A DNA stretch of 64,000 nt from contig CALSOT010000004.1 of assembly GCA_943788045.1 (NCBI GenBank), forward strand, positions 186,001 through 250,000, written 5' to 3'. This DNA comes from an uncultured Polaribacter sp. GTDB lineage: Bacteria; Bacteroidota; Bacteroidia; Flavobacteriales; Flavobacteriaceae. Each line of letters opens with the position of its first letter. Positions within the stretch are counted from its first letter, which is position 1. The position numbers and the translations under genes are program-made. The notes beneath the pieces are model-generated. The model was not told where the DNA came from. It did not search any database and saw only the letters and a list, made by a program, of their open reading frames with translations. Below, one piece after another: positions 1 to 13,271 of this stretch.

Positions 1-238
1 CGCTCGCCACTACTAACGGAATCACTATTGTTTTCTCTTCCTCCGGTTACTTAGATGTTTCAGTTCACCGGGTTTACCCCTATCACTAGGTGACATGTCT
101 TCAACATGCCGGGTTGCCCCATTCGGAAATCTACGGATCAAAAGGTATGTGCCCCTCCCCGTAGCTTTTCGCAGCTTATCGCGTCCTTCATCGTCTCTGA
201 GAGCCTAGGCATCCGCCATACGCCCTTACTTAACTTAT
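1..238 (-). rRNA. rrl: 23S ribosomal RNA, 5' portion (truncated by window start)
   Basis: Reverse complement of conserved 23S 5' end (..GGCGTATGGCGGATGCCTAGGCTCTCAGAGACGATGAAGGACGCG..); downstream of 16S, tRNA-Ile and tRNA-Ala on the same strand. Exact 5' end approximate. Confidence 0.95.
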
Positions 239-411
239 TGTACTTTTTGCTACAGTATTTTCATACTATAATGAACTCTTTTATATTTTTATAAAAAAAT
301 TTTTGCCTAGAATATAAATATTCTAAACGTTCTCTATCTATTTGATTCTTACGATATCATTTTACCAATATGTCAATGAACTTGTGGCCAATCTATTTAA
401 ATTGACTCCAG

Positions 412-486
<75 letters not shown>

Positions 487-565
487 TTGTGAAATTCAGA
501 ATAAATCCTAAATTATGAATGTAGAATCCTCTTACTTCCAGAATTTCCTTTGTATTTGCTTTTTG

Positions 566-640
566 TAGTCTCGGGCAGACTCGAACTGCCGACCTCTACA
601 TTATCAGTGTAGCGCTCTAACCAGCTGAGCTACGAGACTA
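566..640 (-). tRNA. tRNA-Ile (anticodon GAT)
   Basis: Reverse complement (T)AGTCTCGTAGCTCAGCTGGTTAGAGCGCTACACTGATAATGTAGAGGTCGGCAGTTCGAGTCTGCCCGAGACT(A); GAT anticodon. Ends may be off by 1 nt. Confidence 0.96.
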
Positions 641-715
641 AAATAGCTTAATACTTATTTTTTAAAATTAACAGCAAAGAGTAAAACTTCCTTTTGTAAC
701 TCACCATCTTTCTCT

Positions 716-2232
<1,517 letters not shown>

Positions 2233-2497
2233 TGTATATTGTAAATAATATATATGAATAAGTTTCAAAAGAATTTAACAAAATTAATTGTTATGGTTAT
2301 TCTACTCTTTGTTTACGCTGTCAATTTCAATATTTTCAATGAACTATTATCAAACCTAATAACCTAAATTATTAAACCCAAAATTGTAGAAACTCTAGAA
2401 TCGAACTAGATGATCTTTTTTTACCTAAACTACCTAAGCAAACCCAAAACCCTTACCAAAAATCTCTGAACTTTTTTACTCCTTTTCTTAGCGGCTG

Positions 2498-2527
2498 CAA
2501 ACATACAAACTATTTCTAATCTGACAA
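2498..2527 (-). promoter_or_regulatory. Putative rrn promoter P2 (Bacteroidota -33/-7 type)
   Basis: Minus strand TTG-N19-TATGTTTG matches the Bacteroidota consensus TTG...TAnnTTTG; upstream of 16S. Confidence 0.65.
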
Positions 2528-2600
2528 CAAAAAAATGAAAATAAATTAACTTTTTTTTTACAACTTAAAAAAATGAACTTTTTCCGAAAATTTCGGACTG

Positions 2601-2633
2601 CAAATATAAACCTTTTTTTAACTAGTATCCAAA
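2601..2633 (-). promoter_or_regulatory. Putative rrn promoter P1 (Bacteroidota -33/-7 type)
   Basis: Minus strand TTTG-N21-TATATTTG; second consensus -7 about 100 nt upstream of the first. Confidence 0.6.
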
Positions 2634-3093
2634 TTAAAATATAATTTAATTTTAACCAAATCTTTATACCTACAAATAAATGAAAACACCCATTTTAACA
2701 TCATGGAAAATCTATAAATAAACTAAATACAAAAACGATACTATGCCTAATATGTGAAATAGTAAATCACTTTTAATATCTCAAACCTTTTTTTAATTAA
2801 TCTTTAATAACTAATAAACACATTGTTCATTATACTCTGTTATATTATGATATTTTGTGGGTTTTAATTATTATTTTTAATAAATCCGTTAGATTCTGCA
2901 TGCAAACATTTTTTACTTTCATATACAAAAAAGCAATGGGTTTATAAAAAATTCTAGTAGAAATTAAACTTAAAAAATATAGTGAAAAACCCAGACTTCT
3001 ATTATTCTTAAATTCTTTATTAAAATATTGATTTTTTAATAAATGGGTCTGAAATAGATGAAGAGTTTAAAAAAAAGAAACACCAAAACAAAA

Positions 3094-3828
3094 TCAATTC
3101 TTCTTTTTACGTTTTTTCTTTTTTCGAATCTTGGCAAACATCAATTTATAATCTTCTACATTTATCTCTGCTTTTCTTTCTGCTAAAATTTCATTAAAAT
3201 TAAAAGTCAATTTTGATGCTTGAACTTTTAGCTTATCATCTTGGTAAGCTCGTTGTAAAACATCCTCTATCAAAAAGTCTTCATTATCTGATTCTGGATG
3301 GTACTCTGTTTTTAAGGAAAGTTTGAAAACATTTGCAGTTGTATTATACCAAAAAGCTTTCCAACCACTTCTTAAAACCTTGATATTTTGAAATGCTGTT
3401 TCTCCCGTTTGACGATGAATAAGTTTAATTAAGATTCTACCCTCTGTGGTTGTCATCTTTTTAATTTGGTCTGTAAACTCACCTTCTATAAATTTTTGAA
3501 CTAACTTCGTATACTTTCTTCGCTTACTTTTTGATTTTATTCTCTCTAGTCTTACATTTAATGAATCTAATCTTTTTGAGGCAATTTGGGCAAAAGGATA
3601 AGCTTTATACACTTTTCTGCGAAACCATAAATAATATCGAATATCATTTCTAGATTTAAACTTGTGTTTTGGAAGCAGTGAAAACTCATTAAGTTTTATT
3701 GTTAAAGTGTCTCCAGGGTTTACAAAAACATAATCTTCAATGTTAAATAGCAAAGAATCTATTTCCTTTTTTTGAGAAAAAGATATTGTTGTAATTAGTA
3801 TAAAATATATGTAGAGAAGTTTTTTCAA
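3094..3828 (-). CDS. DUF4294 domain-containing secreted protein
   Basis: Signal peptide plus conserved flavobacterial DUF4294-like body (RNDIRYYLWFRRKVYKAYPFAQIASKRLD). Confidence 0.8.
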   Translation of the reverse strand: MKKLLYIYFILITTISFSQKKEIDSLLFNIEDYVFVNPGDTLTIKLNEFSLLPKHKFKSRNDIRYYLWFRRKVYKAYPFAQIASKRLDSLNVRLERIKSKSKRRKYTKLVQKFIEGEFTDQIKKMTTTEGRILIKLIHRQTGETAFQNIKVLRSGWKAFWYNTTANVFKLSLKTEYHPESDNEDFLIEDVLQRAYQDDKLKVQASKLTFNFNEILAERKAEINVEDYKLMFAKIRKKKKRKKKN

Positions 3829-3920
3829 ATTCTTATTTTATTTACCACATAGAAAAATTAGAAACCCAAAGCTTTCCTGATTTATATTAATGTCTGACTA
3901 TTAGATATAAAAGCTGTTTT

Positions 3921-5918
<1,998 letters not shown>

Positions 5919-6094
5919 TTAAAGATATCGTTTGCTTTTTAATATGAAACACATCAGAACAGATTCAAAAATAAGATATTAAATGCATACTAAATAAGTT
6001 AAATTTATAAATTCGCTGATAAAATACCTCAGTCTAAAACTGTTATTAAAGCTTAAATAAATAACCTAAAAGAAAAAATGGCCAACAAAAAATA

Positions 6095-6123
6095 AAACCC
6101 AAAACAACAAGGTTTTGGATTTT
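6095..6123 (-). terminator. Intrinsic terminator downstream of gap
   Basis: CCAAAAC-loop-GTTTTGG inverted repeat, T-rich on minus strand side. Confidence 0.6.
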
Positions 6124-6210
6124 CAATAAAAACGATAGAATATTTTTTAACCTGATTTTCATCCGGAATTGTTCAACGCTAAATTTAAAATACTTTAAAA
6201 TTGAATTTCA

Positions 6211-7653
6211 TTAATAATACGTATACCTTCTTACTTTTGCAATGTGCTTTGCTAAACGCATAACTTGATGAGAATAACCATATTCATTATCATACCAAAT
6301 ATAAATCACGATAGTTTCTTTGTCGGTTATTGTTGCTTTACTATCGAAAATTGATGGTGCAGTTGAACCAATTATATCTGAAGAAACCAATTCATTATCT
6401 AAAGAATATTTAATTTGTTCGACTAAATCTCCCTCTAAAGCGTATTTCTTTATAATTGAATTTATGTGCTCTTTAGAAACCATTGTTCTTAGCTGTAGGT
6501 TTAAAATAGCCAAAGACCCATTGGGCACAGGAACTCTAATTGCATTCGATGTTAATTTATCTTTTAAAACGGGGATTGCTTTCGCAACTGCAGCTCCTGC
6601 GCCAGTTTCTGTAATCACCATATTTAAAGCAGCTGCTCTCCCTCTTCTGTACTTGCTATGCATATTATCTACCAAATTTTGGTCGTTTGTATATGCATGA
6701 ATTGTTTCTAAATGTCCTTTTTTGATTCCAAAATTATCTTCTAAAACTTTTAAAATTGGTGTAATTGCATTGGTTGTACAAGATGCTGCTGAAAAAACAT
6801 CTACATTATTAGGATTGTGTTGTTTATGGTTTACTCCATGAACAATATTCGGAATTCCTTTTCCGGGAGCTGTTAATAAAACTTTGCTCGCCCCTTTTGC
6901 TTTTAAATGTCTGCTTAATTCAATATTATCTCTAAAAACACCTGTATTATCTATTATTAATGCATCATTAATTGCAAATTCAGTGTAATCGATATCTTCT
7001 GGTTGTTTTGCAGAAATCATATGAACTGATGTTCCGTTTATTATTAAAGCATTGTTTTCGACATCTGTTTCTACAGTTCCCAAAAAATCTCCATGCACAG
7101 AATCTATACTTAAAAGAGAAGCTCTTTTTTCTAAAACAGTTTGATTAATTTCTCCACGGGTTACAATCGCTCTTAAGCGTAATTGAGAGCCTTTACCCAT
7201 TTTTGACATTAATTCTCTAGCTAATAAACGGCCAATTCTACCAAAACCATATAAAACAACATCTTTTGGTTGAATGTTTACAGACTCTGTTGCTCCTTTT
7301 AACTTGTTTTTTACAAAAGCAACCTTATCCGATCCTTTTTCAATATTTAAATAGCATTCATAAGCTAGTTTACCAATATCTAATTTAGCAGATGGCAAGT
7401 CTATTTGCCGAATTGCTTTTGCAATATCTAATGCGTCATGAATAGAAATTGGTTTATTTACAAATTCTTTTGCATAATTTATTAAATTTAAAACTTCATT
7501 TGCTCTTTTATCTATTAAGGGGTTTCTAAACAAAACTAATTCTATCGATTTATCATACCATAAATCATTTACAATAGTTATAAACTCTACAGTAGCCCTT
7601 CTTGTTTTAGCTTGAGATAAAACTTCTTCTTCGTAATTTAAGATTTTTGCCAT
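6211..7653 (-). CDS. gap: Glyceraldehyde-3-phosphate dehydrogenase, N-terminally extended (480 aa)
   Basis: VLYGFGRIGRLLARE, active site SAASCTTNAITPILKVL, C-terminal WYDNEYGYSHQV. Confidence 0.93.
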   Translation of the reverse strand: MAKILNYEEEVLSQAKTRRATVEFITIVNDLWYDKSIELVLFRNPLIDKRANEVLNLINYAKEFVNKPISIHDALDIAKAIRQIDLPSAKLDIGKLAYECYLNIEKGSDKVAFVKNKLKGATESVNIQPKDVVLYGFGRIGRLLARELMSKMGKGSQLRLRAIVTRGEINQTVLEKRASLLSIDSVHGDFLGTVETDVENNALIINGTSVHMISAKQPEDIDYTEFAINDALIIDNTGVFRDNIELSRHLKAKGASKVLLTAPGKGIPNIVHGVNHKQHNPNNVDVFSAASCTTNAITPILKVLEDNFGIKKGHLETIHAYTNDQNLVDNMHSKYRRGRAAALNMVITETGAGAAVAKAIPVLKDKLTSNAIRVPVPNGSLAILNLQLRTMVSKEHINSIIKKYALEGDLVEQIKYSLDNELVSSDIIGSTAPSIFDSKATITDKETIVIYIWYDNEYGYSHQVMRLAKHIAKVRRYTYY

Positions 7654-7743
7654 TGTTATTTAACTTAATTTAAAAATTTTCAACAAAAGTATTTCTTTTT
7701 TCGAAAATACGAAATCGATTTCGTAAAGTTTTCGCAAATAAAA

Positions 7744-7768
7744 AAATCCTGATAAATTATCAGGATTT
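7744..7768 (-). terminator. Intrinsic terminator of the htrA-like gene
   Basis: Perfect AAATCCTGATAA/TTATCAGGATTT hairpin followed by T-run on minus strand; lies just past the downstream-frame stop at 7793. Confidence 0.75.
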
Positions 7769-7792
7769 AAAAAAATAAATTTTTCAATTTAT

Positions 7793-9173
7793 TTAGAAAC
7801 GAAACCTTTCTCTTTCTCCCTTTAAGTTTATCATTTCTATAATATTATAAGAGTATCGATTGCTAGATAAGGAGTCAATTAATTTTGCTGTATCACCTGC
7901 ATTATTAACTTTTGCTATCATTTATTTTTGTGATTATGAAACCACTTAAATCATTTCTACTATCACTAGAATTAACAATTTTTACCCCGTTTTCGATACT
8001 TTTAGCCTTCAACTCTTTTTTTGATAAATCTTTGAGCTCCCATCCAAAAGATTTAGCCAAAATCAATTTTATTTTTTTTCCAAGTTTTATCTTTTTGATA
8101 ATAAACTCGCCATCTCTATCCAATGTTATATTTACAAAATCTCCTGGTCTTTTTGCCGTTAATTGACCTCTTAAATCAGAGAATTTAGAAATCTTAACAT
8201 CATTAATTTTCTTTATAATATCTCCAGATTTTAAGCCTCCTTTCTTCGCACCTCCTTGATCATTTACTGCAGCTATTTTCACCCCATCAATATCTGAATC
8301 TCTTCCATCAATATTTATTCCCAAGATAGCCTCTTGCACTGCGCCATACTCCAGTAAATCATCTATTACTTTTTTAGCAATATTTGACGGCACTGCAAAA
8401 GAGTACCCAACAAAAGAACCTGTTTTTGATGAGATAGCTGTATTAATTCCTACTAATTCACCACGCGTATTTACCAACGCACCTCCACTATTTCCAGGGT
8501 TTACAGCAGCGTCTGTTTGAATAAAAGAATCTATTGCAGAATTACCTTCTAAATCTCTTCCTTTTGCACTTACAATACCTGCTGTAACGGTAGAAGTTAA
8601 ATTATAAGGATTCCCAACAGCTAATACCCATTCTCCAATTTTAATGGTATCAGAATTTGCAAACGGAATATATGGTAGGTCTATTTCAGAATCAATTTTT
8701 AACAAGGCAATGTCATTGTCTTTATCGGCGCCAATTATCTCTGCTTTGTATTTTTGTCTGTTATTTAAAGTAATTTCAATTTCTGTTGCGCCATCAATTA
8801 CATGATTATTAGTTACAATATAACCATCCTGAGAAATAATTACACCACTTCCTGTACCAACTTGTTCAAATTTTCTTCCATTACCTCTATTTCCAAAGAA
8901 TATATCAGCAGGACTAGATTGTGTTCTAATCGATATATTTTTGACATGCACTACAGCATTCACTGTATTGTCTGCTGCAGTTGTAAAATCTACAGAGTTT
9001 GAAACTAAATTGGCTTTATTTAATGCAGGATTGTAATTTGCTGTAATCGTTTGTATTGGTTCAGAAATGGTTTTTTCTACAATTACTTCGTTTTTAAAAA
9101 GCATTTTATAACCACCGAGAGCAATGATTCCTCCCAAGATTGCAATTCCTAATAATTCTAAAATTTTCTTCAT
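7793..9173 (-). CDS. HtrA/DegQ-like serine protease with PDZ domains; ORF interrupted by a 1-nt frameshift near 7910-7913 (annotated stop at 7905, homologous frame continues to 7793)
   Basis: Trypsin-like motifs TNNHVIDGA, NDIALLKID, GNSGGALVN, then PDZ repeats. After the stop the +1 frame encodes VNNAGDTAKLIDSLSSNRYSYNIIEMINLKGERERFRF, resembling a PDZ2 end. Confidence 0.85.
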
Positions 9174-9192
9174 ATCCTTAAATGTTATTTCT

Positions 9193-9200
9193 CAAATGTA
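9193..9200 (-). promoter_or_regulatory. Putative -7 element of htrA-like gene (TACATTTG)
   Basis: TAnnTTTG on minus strand 20 nt upstream of the start; no good -33 seen. Confidence 0.4.
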
Positions 9201-9289
9201 CAATTTTAACAATTTTAAAAATTCTGTTTAACTTCATTTTAACTCACTTTAACCCGTTTTTAACATTCATTTTATCTTCATGAAATAAC

Positions 9290-9297
9290 TATATTTG
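9290..9297 (+). promoter_or_regulatory. Putative -7 element of dapF operon (TATATTTG)
   Basis: TAnnTTTG ending 5 nt before the dapF ATG; implies leaderless or near-leaderless mRNA. -33 weak. Confidence 0.45.
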
Positions 9298-9302
9298 TTG
9301 TA

Positions 9303-10073
9303 ATGAATTTAGAATTTTACAAATACCAAGGAACAGGAAATGATTTTATTATGATCGATAATAGATCAAAAAAGTTCCCAAAAAAGAATATTGCTTTAAT
9401 AACGAAACTTTGTAATCGAAATTTTGGTATCGGCGCAGATGGTGTTATTTTAGTTGAAAATGACTCTACTTTTGATTTCAAAATGATTTACTTTAATGCT
9501 GATGGAAGTCAGACTTTCTGTGGAAACGGAGGAAGATGTGCTGTAGCTTTTGCCAAGTATTTAGAAATCATAAACACTGAAACAAATTTTATTGCCGTTG
9601 ATGGAGAACATTTGGCAACGATAGAAAATGGGATTGTTTCTCTAAAAATGATTGATGTTGATAAAATTGAAGTCAAAAATAATGCTGTTTATGCATATAC
9701 AGGCACTCAACATCATGTAGAAATGGTAGATAGTTTAAATAATTTTCCGGTCTTTGAAAAAGGAAAAGAAATAAGGTATTCATACGACGAACCTGGAAGT
9801 AATGTGAATTTTGTTGAGCAAATAAACGATTCAAACTTTAGAGTTCGAACTTATGAAAAAGGCGTTGAAAACGAAACCTTAGCTTGCGGAACAGGTGTAA
9901 CAGCAGTAGCCATAGCAATGCATAAAACAGGAAAAACAAAAAACAATTCAATTTCATTACCTGTAGAAGGAGGGAATTTAGAAGTTTCATTTACTGAAGA
10001 AAACGGGATTTATACAAATGTATTTTTAAAAGGACCCGCTACTTTTGTTTACAAAGGAAATATAAATATCTAA
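9303..10073 (+). CDS. dapF: Diaminopimelate epimerase
   Basis: YQGTGNDFIMIDNR, NADGSQTFCGNGGRC, ACGTGVTAVAIA motifs. Confidence 0.97.
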   Translation: MNLEFYKYQGTGNDFIMIDNRSKKFPKKNIALITKLCNRNFGIGADGVILVENDSTFDFKMIYFNADGSQTFCGNGGRCAVAFAKYLEIINTETNFIAVDGEHLATIENGIVSLKMIDVDKIEVKNNAVYAYTGTQHHVEMVDSLNNFPVFEKGKEIRYSYDEPGSNVNFVEQINDSNFRVRTYEKGVENETLACGTGVTAVAIAMHKTGKTKNNSISLPVEGGNLEVSFTEENGIYTNVFLKGPATFVYKGNINI

Positions 10074-10597
10074 TGAATACACTTTTAGGTGAAAAAATAA
10101 ATTTACGCGCTTTAGAGCCAGAAGACTTAGATTTTCTGTATCAAATAGAAAACAATGAGTCTTTTTGGGAAGTGAGCCATACACAAACTCCGTTTTCTAA
10201 ATATATTTTGAAAAAATATTTAGAAAATGCGCATTTAGATATTTTTGAAGCAAAACAATTACGCTTATTAATTGAAGAAAAAAGAACAAAAAAGCAAATA
10301 GGCATGATTGATTTGTTTGATTTTAATCCATCTCACAAAAGAGCAGGAATTGGTATTTTAATTCATCCAGAGTTACAACAAAATGGCTTTGCGTCTGAGG
10401 CAATCTCACTTTTAATCAATTATTCTTTTTCTTTTTTAGAGTTGCATCAATTATTTGCAAACATAACTTCAGATAATGCTAAGAGTATTTCTCTTTTTAA
10501 AAAACATAACTTCAAAGAAGTCGGTATAAAAAAAGATTGGATTTTATCGAAAGGAAAATTTAAAGATGAAATTTTATTTCAGTTGATAAAACACTAA
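10073..10597 (+). CDS. GNAT family N-acetyltransferase (RimJ/RimL-like)
   Basis: INLRALEPEDLDFLYQIENN, ELQQNGFASEAISLLINYSF; overlaps dapF stop (TAATG). Confidence 0.88.
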   Translation: MNTLLGEKINLRALEPEDLDFLYQIENNESFWEVSHTQTPFSKYILKKYLENAHLDIFEAKQLRLLIEEKRTKKQIGMIDLFDFNPSHKRAGIGILIHPELQQNGFASEAISLLINYSFSFLELHQLFANITSDNAKSISLFKKHNFKEVGIKKDWILSKGKFKDEILFQLIKH

Positions 10598-10627
10598 TTT
10601 TGCAATTATCATAAAATCTAAAATACT

Positions 10628-11656
10628 TTGGGTAAAAAATTTATATACGCAGGTATAGCTGCCACCATTGTTATTTTTGTAATTGTTGGATATAACAGCT
10701 ACAATAAAATATTTGGTAAATCAATTACGAAAAACACAGAACTTTATGTAACATCTTCTGACAGTTTAAATGACATAAAAGATCATATTACAGATTACTC
10801 TAAACACCTTAATACTTTTCTTTTAGTTGCTGCTCAGAAAAATTTTTCGAATCCTAAACCTGGTAGATACATCTTAAAAAAAGGGATGTCTAATAATGAT
10901 ATTATTAACTTATTAAGAAGCGGTAATCAGACTCCGATAAAAGTATCTTTTAACAACCAAGATACTTTAGAGAAACTTGCTGGTAGAATTGCACAACAAT
11001 TAGAAACAGATTCCATTTCTCTTTTAAAAAGTTTTCAAAATAAAGATTTTTTATCAAAAAATAATTTGACTGAAAAATCTGTTTTACAAATTTTTATTCC
11101 CAATAGCTACCAATTTTATTGGACTACATCTGCTGAAAATTTTAGAAATAAAATATTTAAAGAATATAATCGATTTTGGAACCAAAGCCGACTAAAAAAA
11201 GCGAAAGCTTTAAATTTATCAAAAAGTGAAGTGATAACCTTAGCTTCAATCGTACAAAAAGAAACTGCTAAAAAAGAAGAGAGACCAATAGTTGCGGGCT
11301 TATACCTTAATAGATTAAAAAAAGGATGGCCTTTACAAGCAGACCCAACAATCATATACTGTATCAAGCAAAATAAAGGTGAAGATTATGTCGTAAAAAG
11401 AGTATTAACTGCCGATTTAAAAATTAAATCACCCTACAATACATATAAAAATAAAGGATTACCTCCAACTCTTATAGCAATGCCAGATATCTCTGCGATT
11501 GATGGAGTTTTAAATGCTCAAAAGCACAACTACTTATACATGTGCGCCAATGTTGATAAATTAGGATATCATGCATTTGCAAAATCACTATCGCAACATA
11601 ACAGAAATGCAGTAAAATACCATCAATGGATGAACAAACAAAGAGTTCATAGATAA
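10628..11656 (+). CDS. mltG: Endolytic transglycosylase MltG (TTG start)
   Basis: YceG/MltG motifs: VITLASIVQKETAKKEERPIVAGLYLNRLKKGWPLQADPTIIY, SPYNTYKNKGLPPTLIAMP. Confidence 0.95.
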   Translation: MGKKFIYAGIAATIVIFVIVGYNSYNKIFGKSITKNTELYVTSSDSLNDIKDHITDYSKHLNTFLLVAAQKNFSNPKPGRYILKKGMSNNDIINLLRSGNQTPIKVSFNNQDTLEKLAGRIAQQLETDSISLLKSFQNKDFLSKNNLTEKSVLQIFIPNSYQFYWTTSAENFRNKIFKEYNRFWNQSRLKKAKALNLSKSEVITLASIVQKETAKKEERPIVAGLYLNRLKKGWPLQADPTIIYCIKQNKGEDYVVKRVLTADLKIKSPYNTYKNKGLPPTLIAMPDISAIDGVLNAQKHNYLYMCANVDKLGYHAFAKSLSQHNRNAVKYHQWMNKQRVHR

Positions 11657-12549
11657 TGTTTAAAAAATTTATTTATTTTCTCTTATTTTCACTTTCGATT
11701 TCGGCGGTTGGACAAACATCATTTTATAAAAAATCCGATACATTAAATACCAGAAGAAGAAATGCAATTGTAATTGCATCAAGCGCAATGACTGGAGGTG
11801 CGTTAATCGCTTTAAATCAACTTTGGTATAAAGAGTACCCTCGTTCTAGTTTTCATTTTAAGAATGACAATAATGATTGGAAGCAAATGGATAAAACTGG
11901 ACATTTTATGACTTCATATTATTTAGGTAGACTAGGTATGGAAGTTTTAGATTGGGCTGGAGTTTCTGAAAAAAACCAATTAATTTATGGAGCAACTTAT
12001 GGATTTGCATTCTTAACGGCTGTAGAAGTTTTAGACGGGTATTCCGATGAATGGGGAGCTTCACCTGGAGATATTCTTGCTAATGCTGCTGGTACAGGTT
12101 TATTAATAGGACAAGAATTACTTTGGAATGAACAACGTATTACTGTAAAATACTCATTTCATCAAACAGAGATCGCGAAACAAAGACCAAATACTTTAGG
12201 TAAAAATTACTTACAACAGACCTTAAAAGATTACAATGGTCAAACTTATTGGCTTTCCGCAAATATCTGGTCTTTTAACAAAAAAAGTTCGTTTCCCAAA
12301 TGGATAAATATTGCTTTGGGTTACGGCGCTAATGAAATGCTTTATGGAAACTCAAATACTGGAAACGCAATGTTACACAATCCTTACAGACAATTCTACC
12401 TTAGTTTGGACGTTGATTTGACAAAAATTAAAACAAATTCGGAATTCTTAAAATCTATCTTTTCTATTGTTAACTTTATAAAGATACCAGCTCCAACCAT
12501 AGAAATTAGTAGTAAAGGAGGTCTATCCTTTCATTATCTGTATTTTTAA
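11656..12549 (+). CDS. DUF2279 domain-containing protein
   Basis: WKQMDKTGHFMTSYYLGR, GFLTAVEVLDGYSDEWGASPGDILANAAGTG pattern; overlaps mltG stop (TAATG). Confidence 0.8.
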   Translation: MFKKFIYFLLFSLSISAVGQTSFYKKSDTLNTRRRNAIVIASSAMTGGALIALNQLWYKEYPRSSFHFKNDNNDWKQMDKTGHFMTSYYLGRLGMEVLDWAGVSEKNQLIYGATYGFAFLTAVEVLDGYSDEWGASPGDILANAAGTGLLIGQELLWNEQRITVKYSFHQTEIAKQRPNTLGKNYLQQTLKDYNGQTYWLSANIWSFNKKSSFPKWINIALGYGANEMLYGNSNTGNAMLHNPYRQFYLSLDVDLTKIKTNSEFLKSIFSIVNFIKIPAPTIEISSKGGLSFHYLYF

Positions 12550-12617
12550 TTAATTTTAACACACTAACAATCAGAATATTTAATTTTTATTATAATTTTG
12601 ACACGCAAAACAGAAAT

Positions 12618-13205
12618 ATAGGATTTATCAAAAAAATTTTATTTTTAAGTATCGTATTTTTAGGATTTATCAGCACAACTACTATTGATAAAAAAATAGA
12701 TACAAACAACAAAATTACTTTTCCAAAATTCATTGATTATAACATACCGTATTTACAAAAAAACTTTGTCGGATTTAAAGAGGCTTTGGCTTTAAAAGAA
12801 TCCCAAGGAAAATATACTGTAGTAAACACACTAGGTTATCTAGGAAAATATCAATTTGGTAGAACAACCTTACTAAGGTTTAAGATATACAATACTCAAG
12901 CATTTTTAAGAAATCCAGAATTACAAGAGAAAGCATTTGTGGCTTTATGCAAAGTAAATAAATGGATTTTAAGAAAAGATATTAAACGATCTGTTGGTAA
13001 AACAATAAGCGGGATTAAAATTACTGAATCTGGAATTTTAGCTGCGGCACATTTAGCTGGAGCCGGAAACGTAAAGAAGTTTTTGAGAAGTAATGGGACT
13101 TTTAGATTTTCTGATGCTTATGGATCATCCATTAAATCATATTTAAATAAATTTAGTGGTTATGATGTTTCTAACATTAAAGCAGATAGAAAAGCTAGTG
13201 TATAA
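12618..13205 (+). CDS. Lysozyme/transglycosylase-like (peptidoglycan-associated) protein; start likely ATA at 12618 or another non-canonical codon (first TTG at 12786 truncates it)
   Basis: Open frame upstream of the listed TTG start encodes a signal-peptide-like MGFIKKILFLSIVFLGFISTTT and continues into FKEALALKESQGKYTVVNTLGYLGKYQFG. No ATG/GTG/TTG in frame from 12549 to 12786. Confidence 0.6.
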   Translation: MGFIKKILFLSIVFLGFISTTTIDKKIDTNNKITFPKFIDYNIPYLQKNFVGFKEALALKESQGKYTVVNTLGYLGKYQFGRTTLLRFKIYNTQAFLRNPELQEKAFVALCKVNKWILRKDIKRSVGKTISGIKITESGILAAAHLAGAGNVKKFLRSNGTFRFSDAYGSSIKSYLNKFSGYDVSNIKADRKASV

Positions 13206-13271
13206 AATCCATTAGTAAAGTACATTTTTTATGGCTAATAATAGATTTTGTGCATTCCTGTGAAAAAAAAT

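Noticed and set aside
2640-3093. AT-rich 450-nt region upstream of the rrn promoters as an ncRNA candidate
   Set aside because: No convincing promoter-terminator pair or conserved structure could be recognised by eye.
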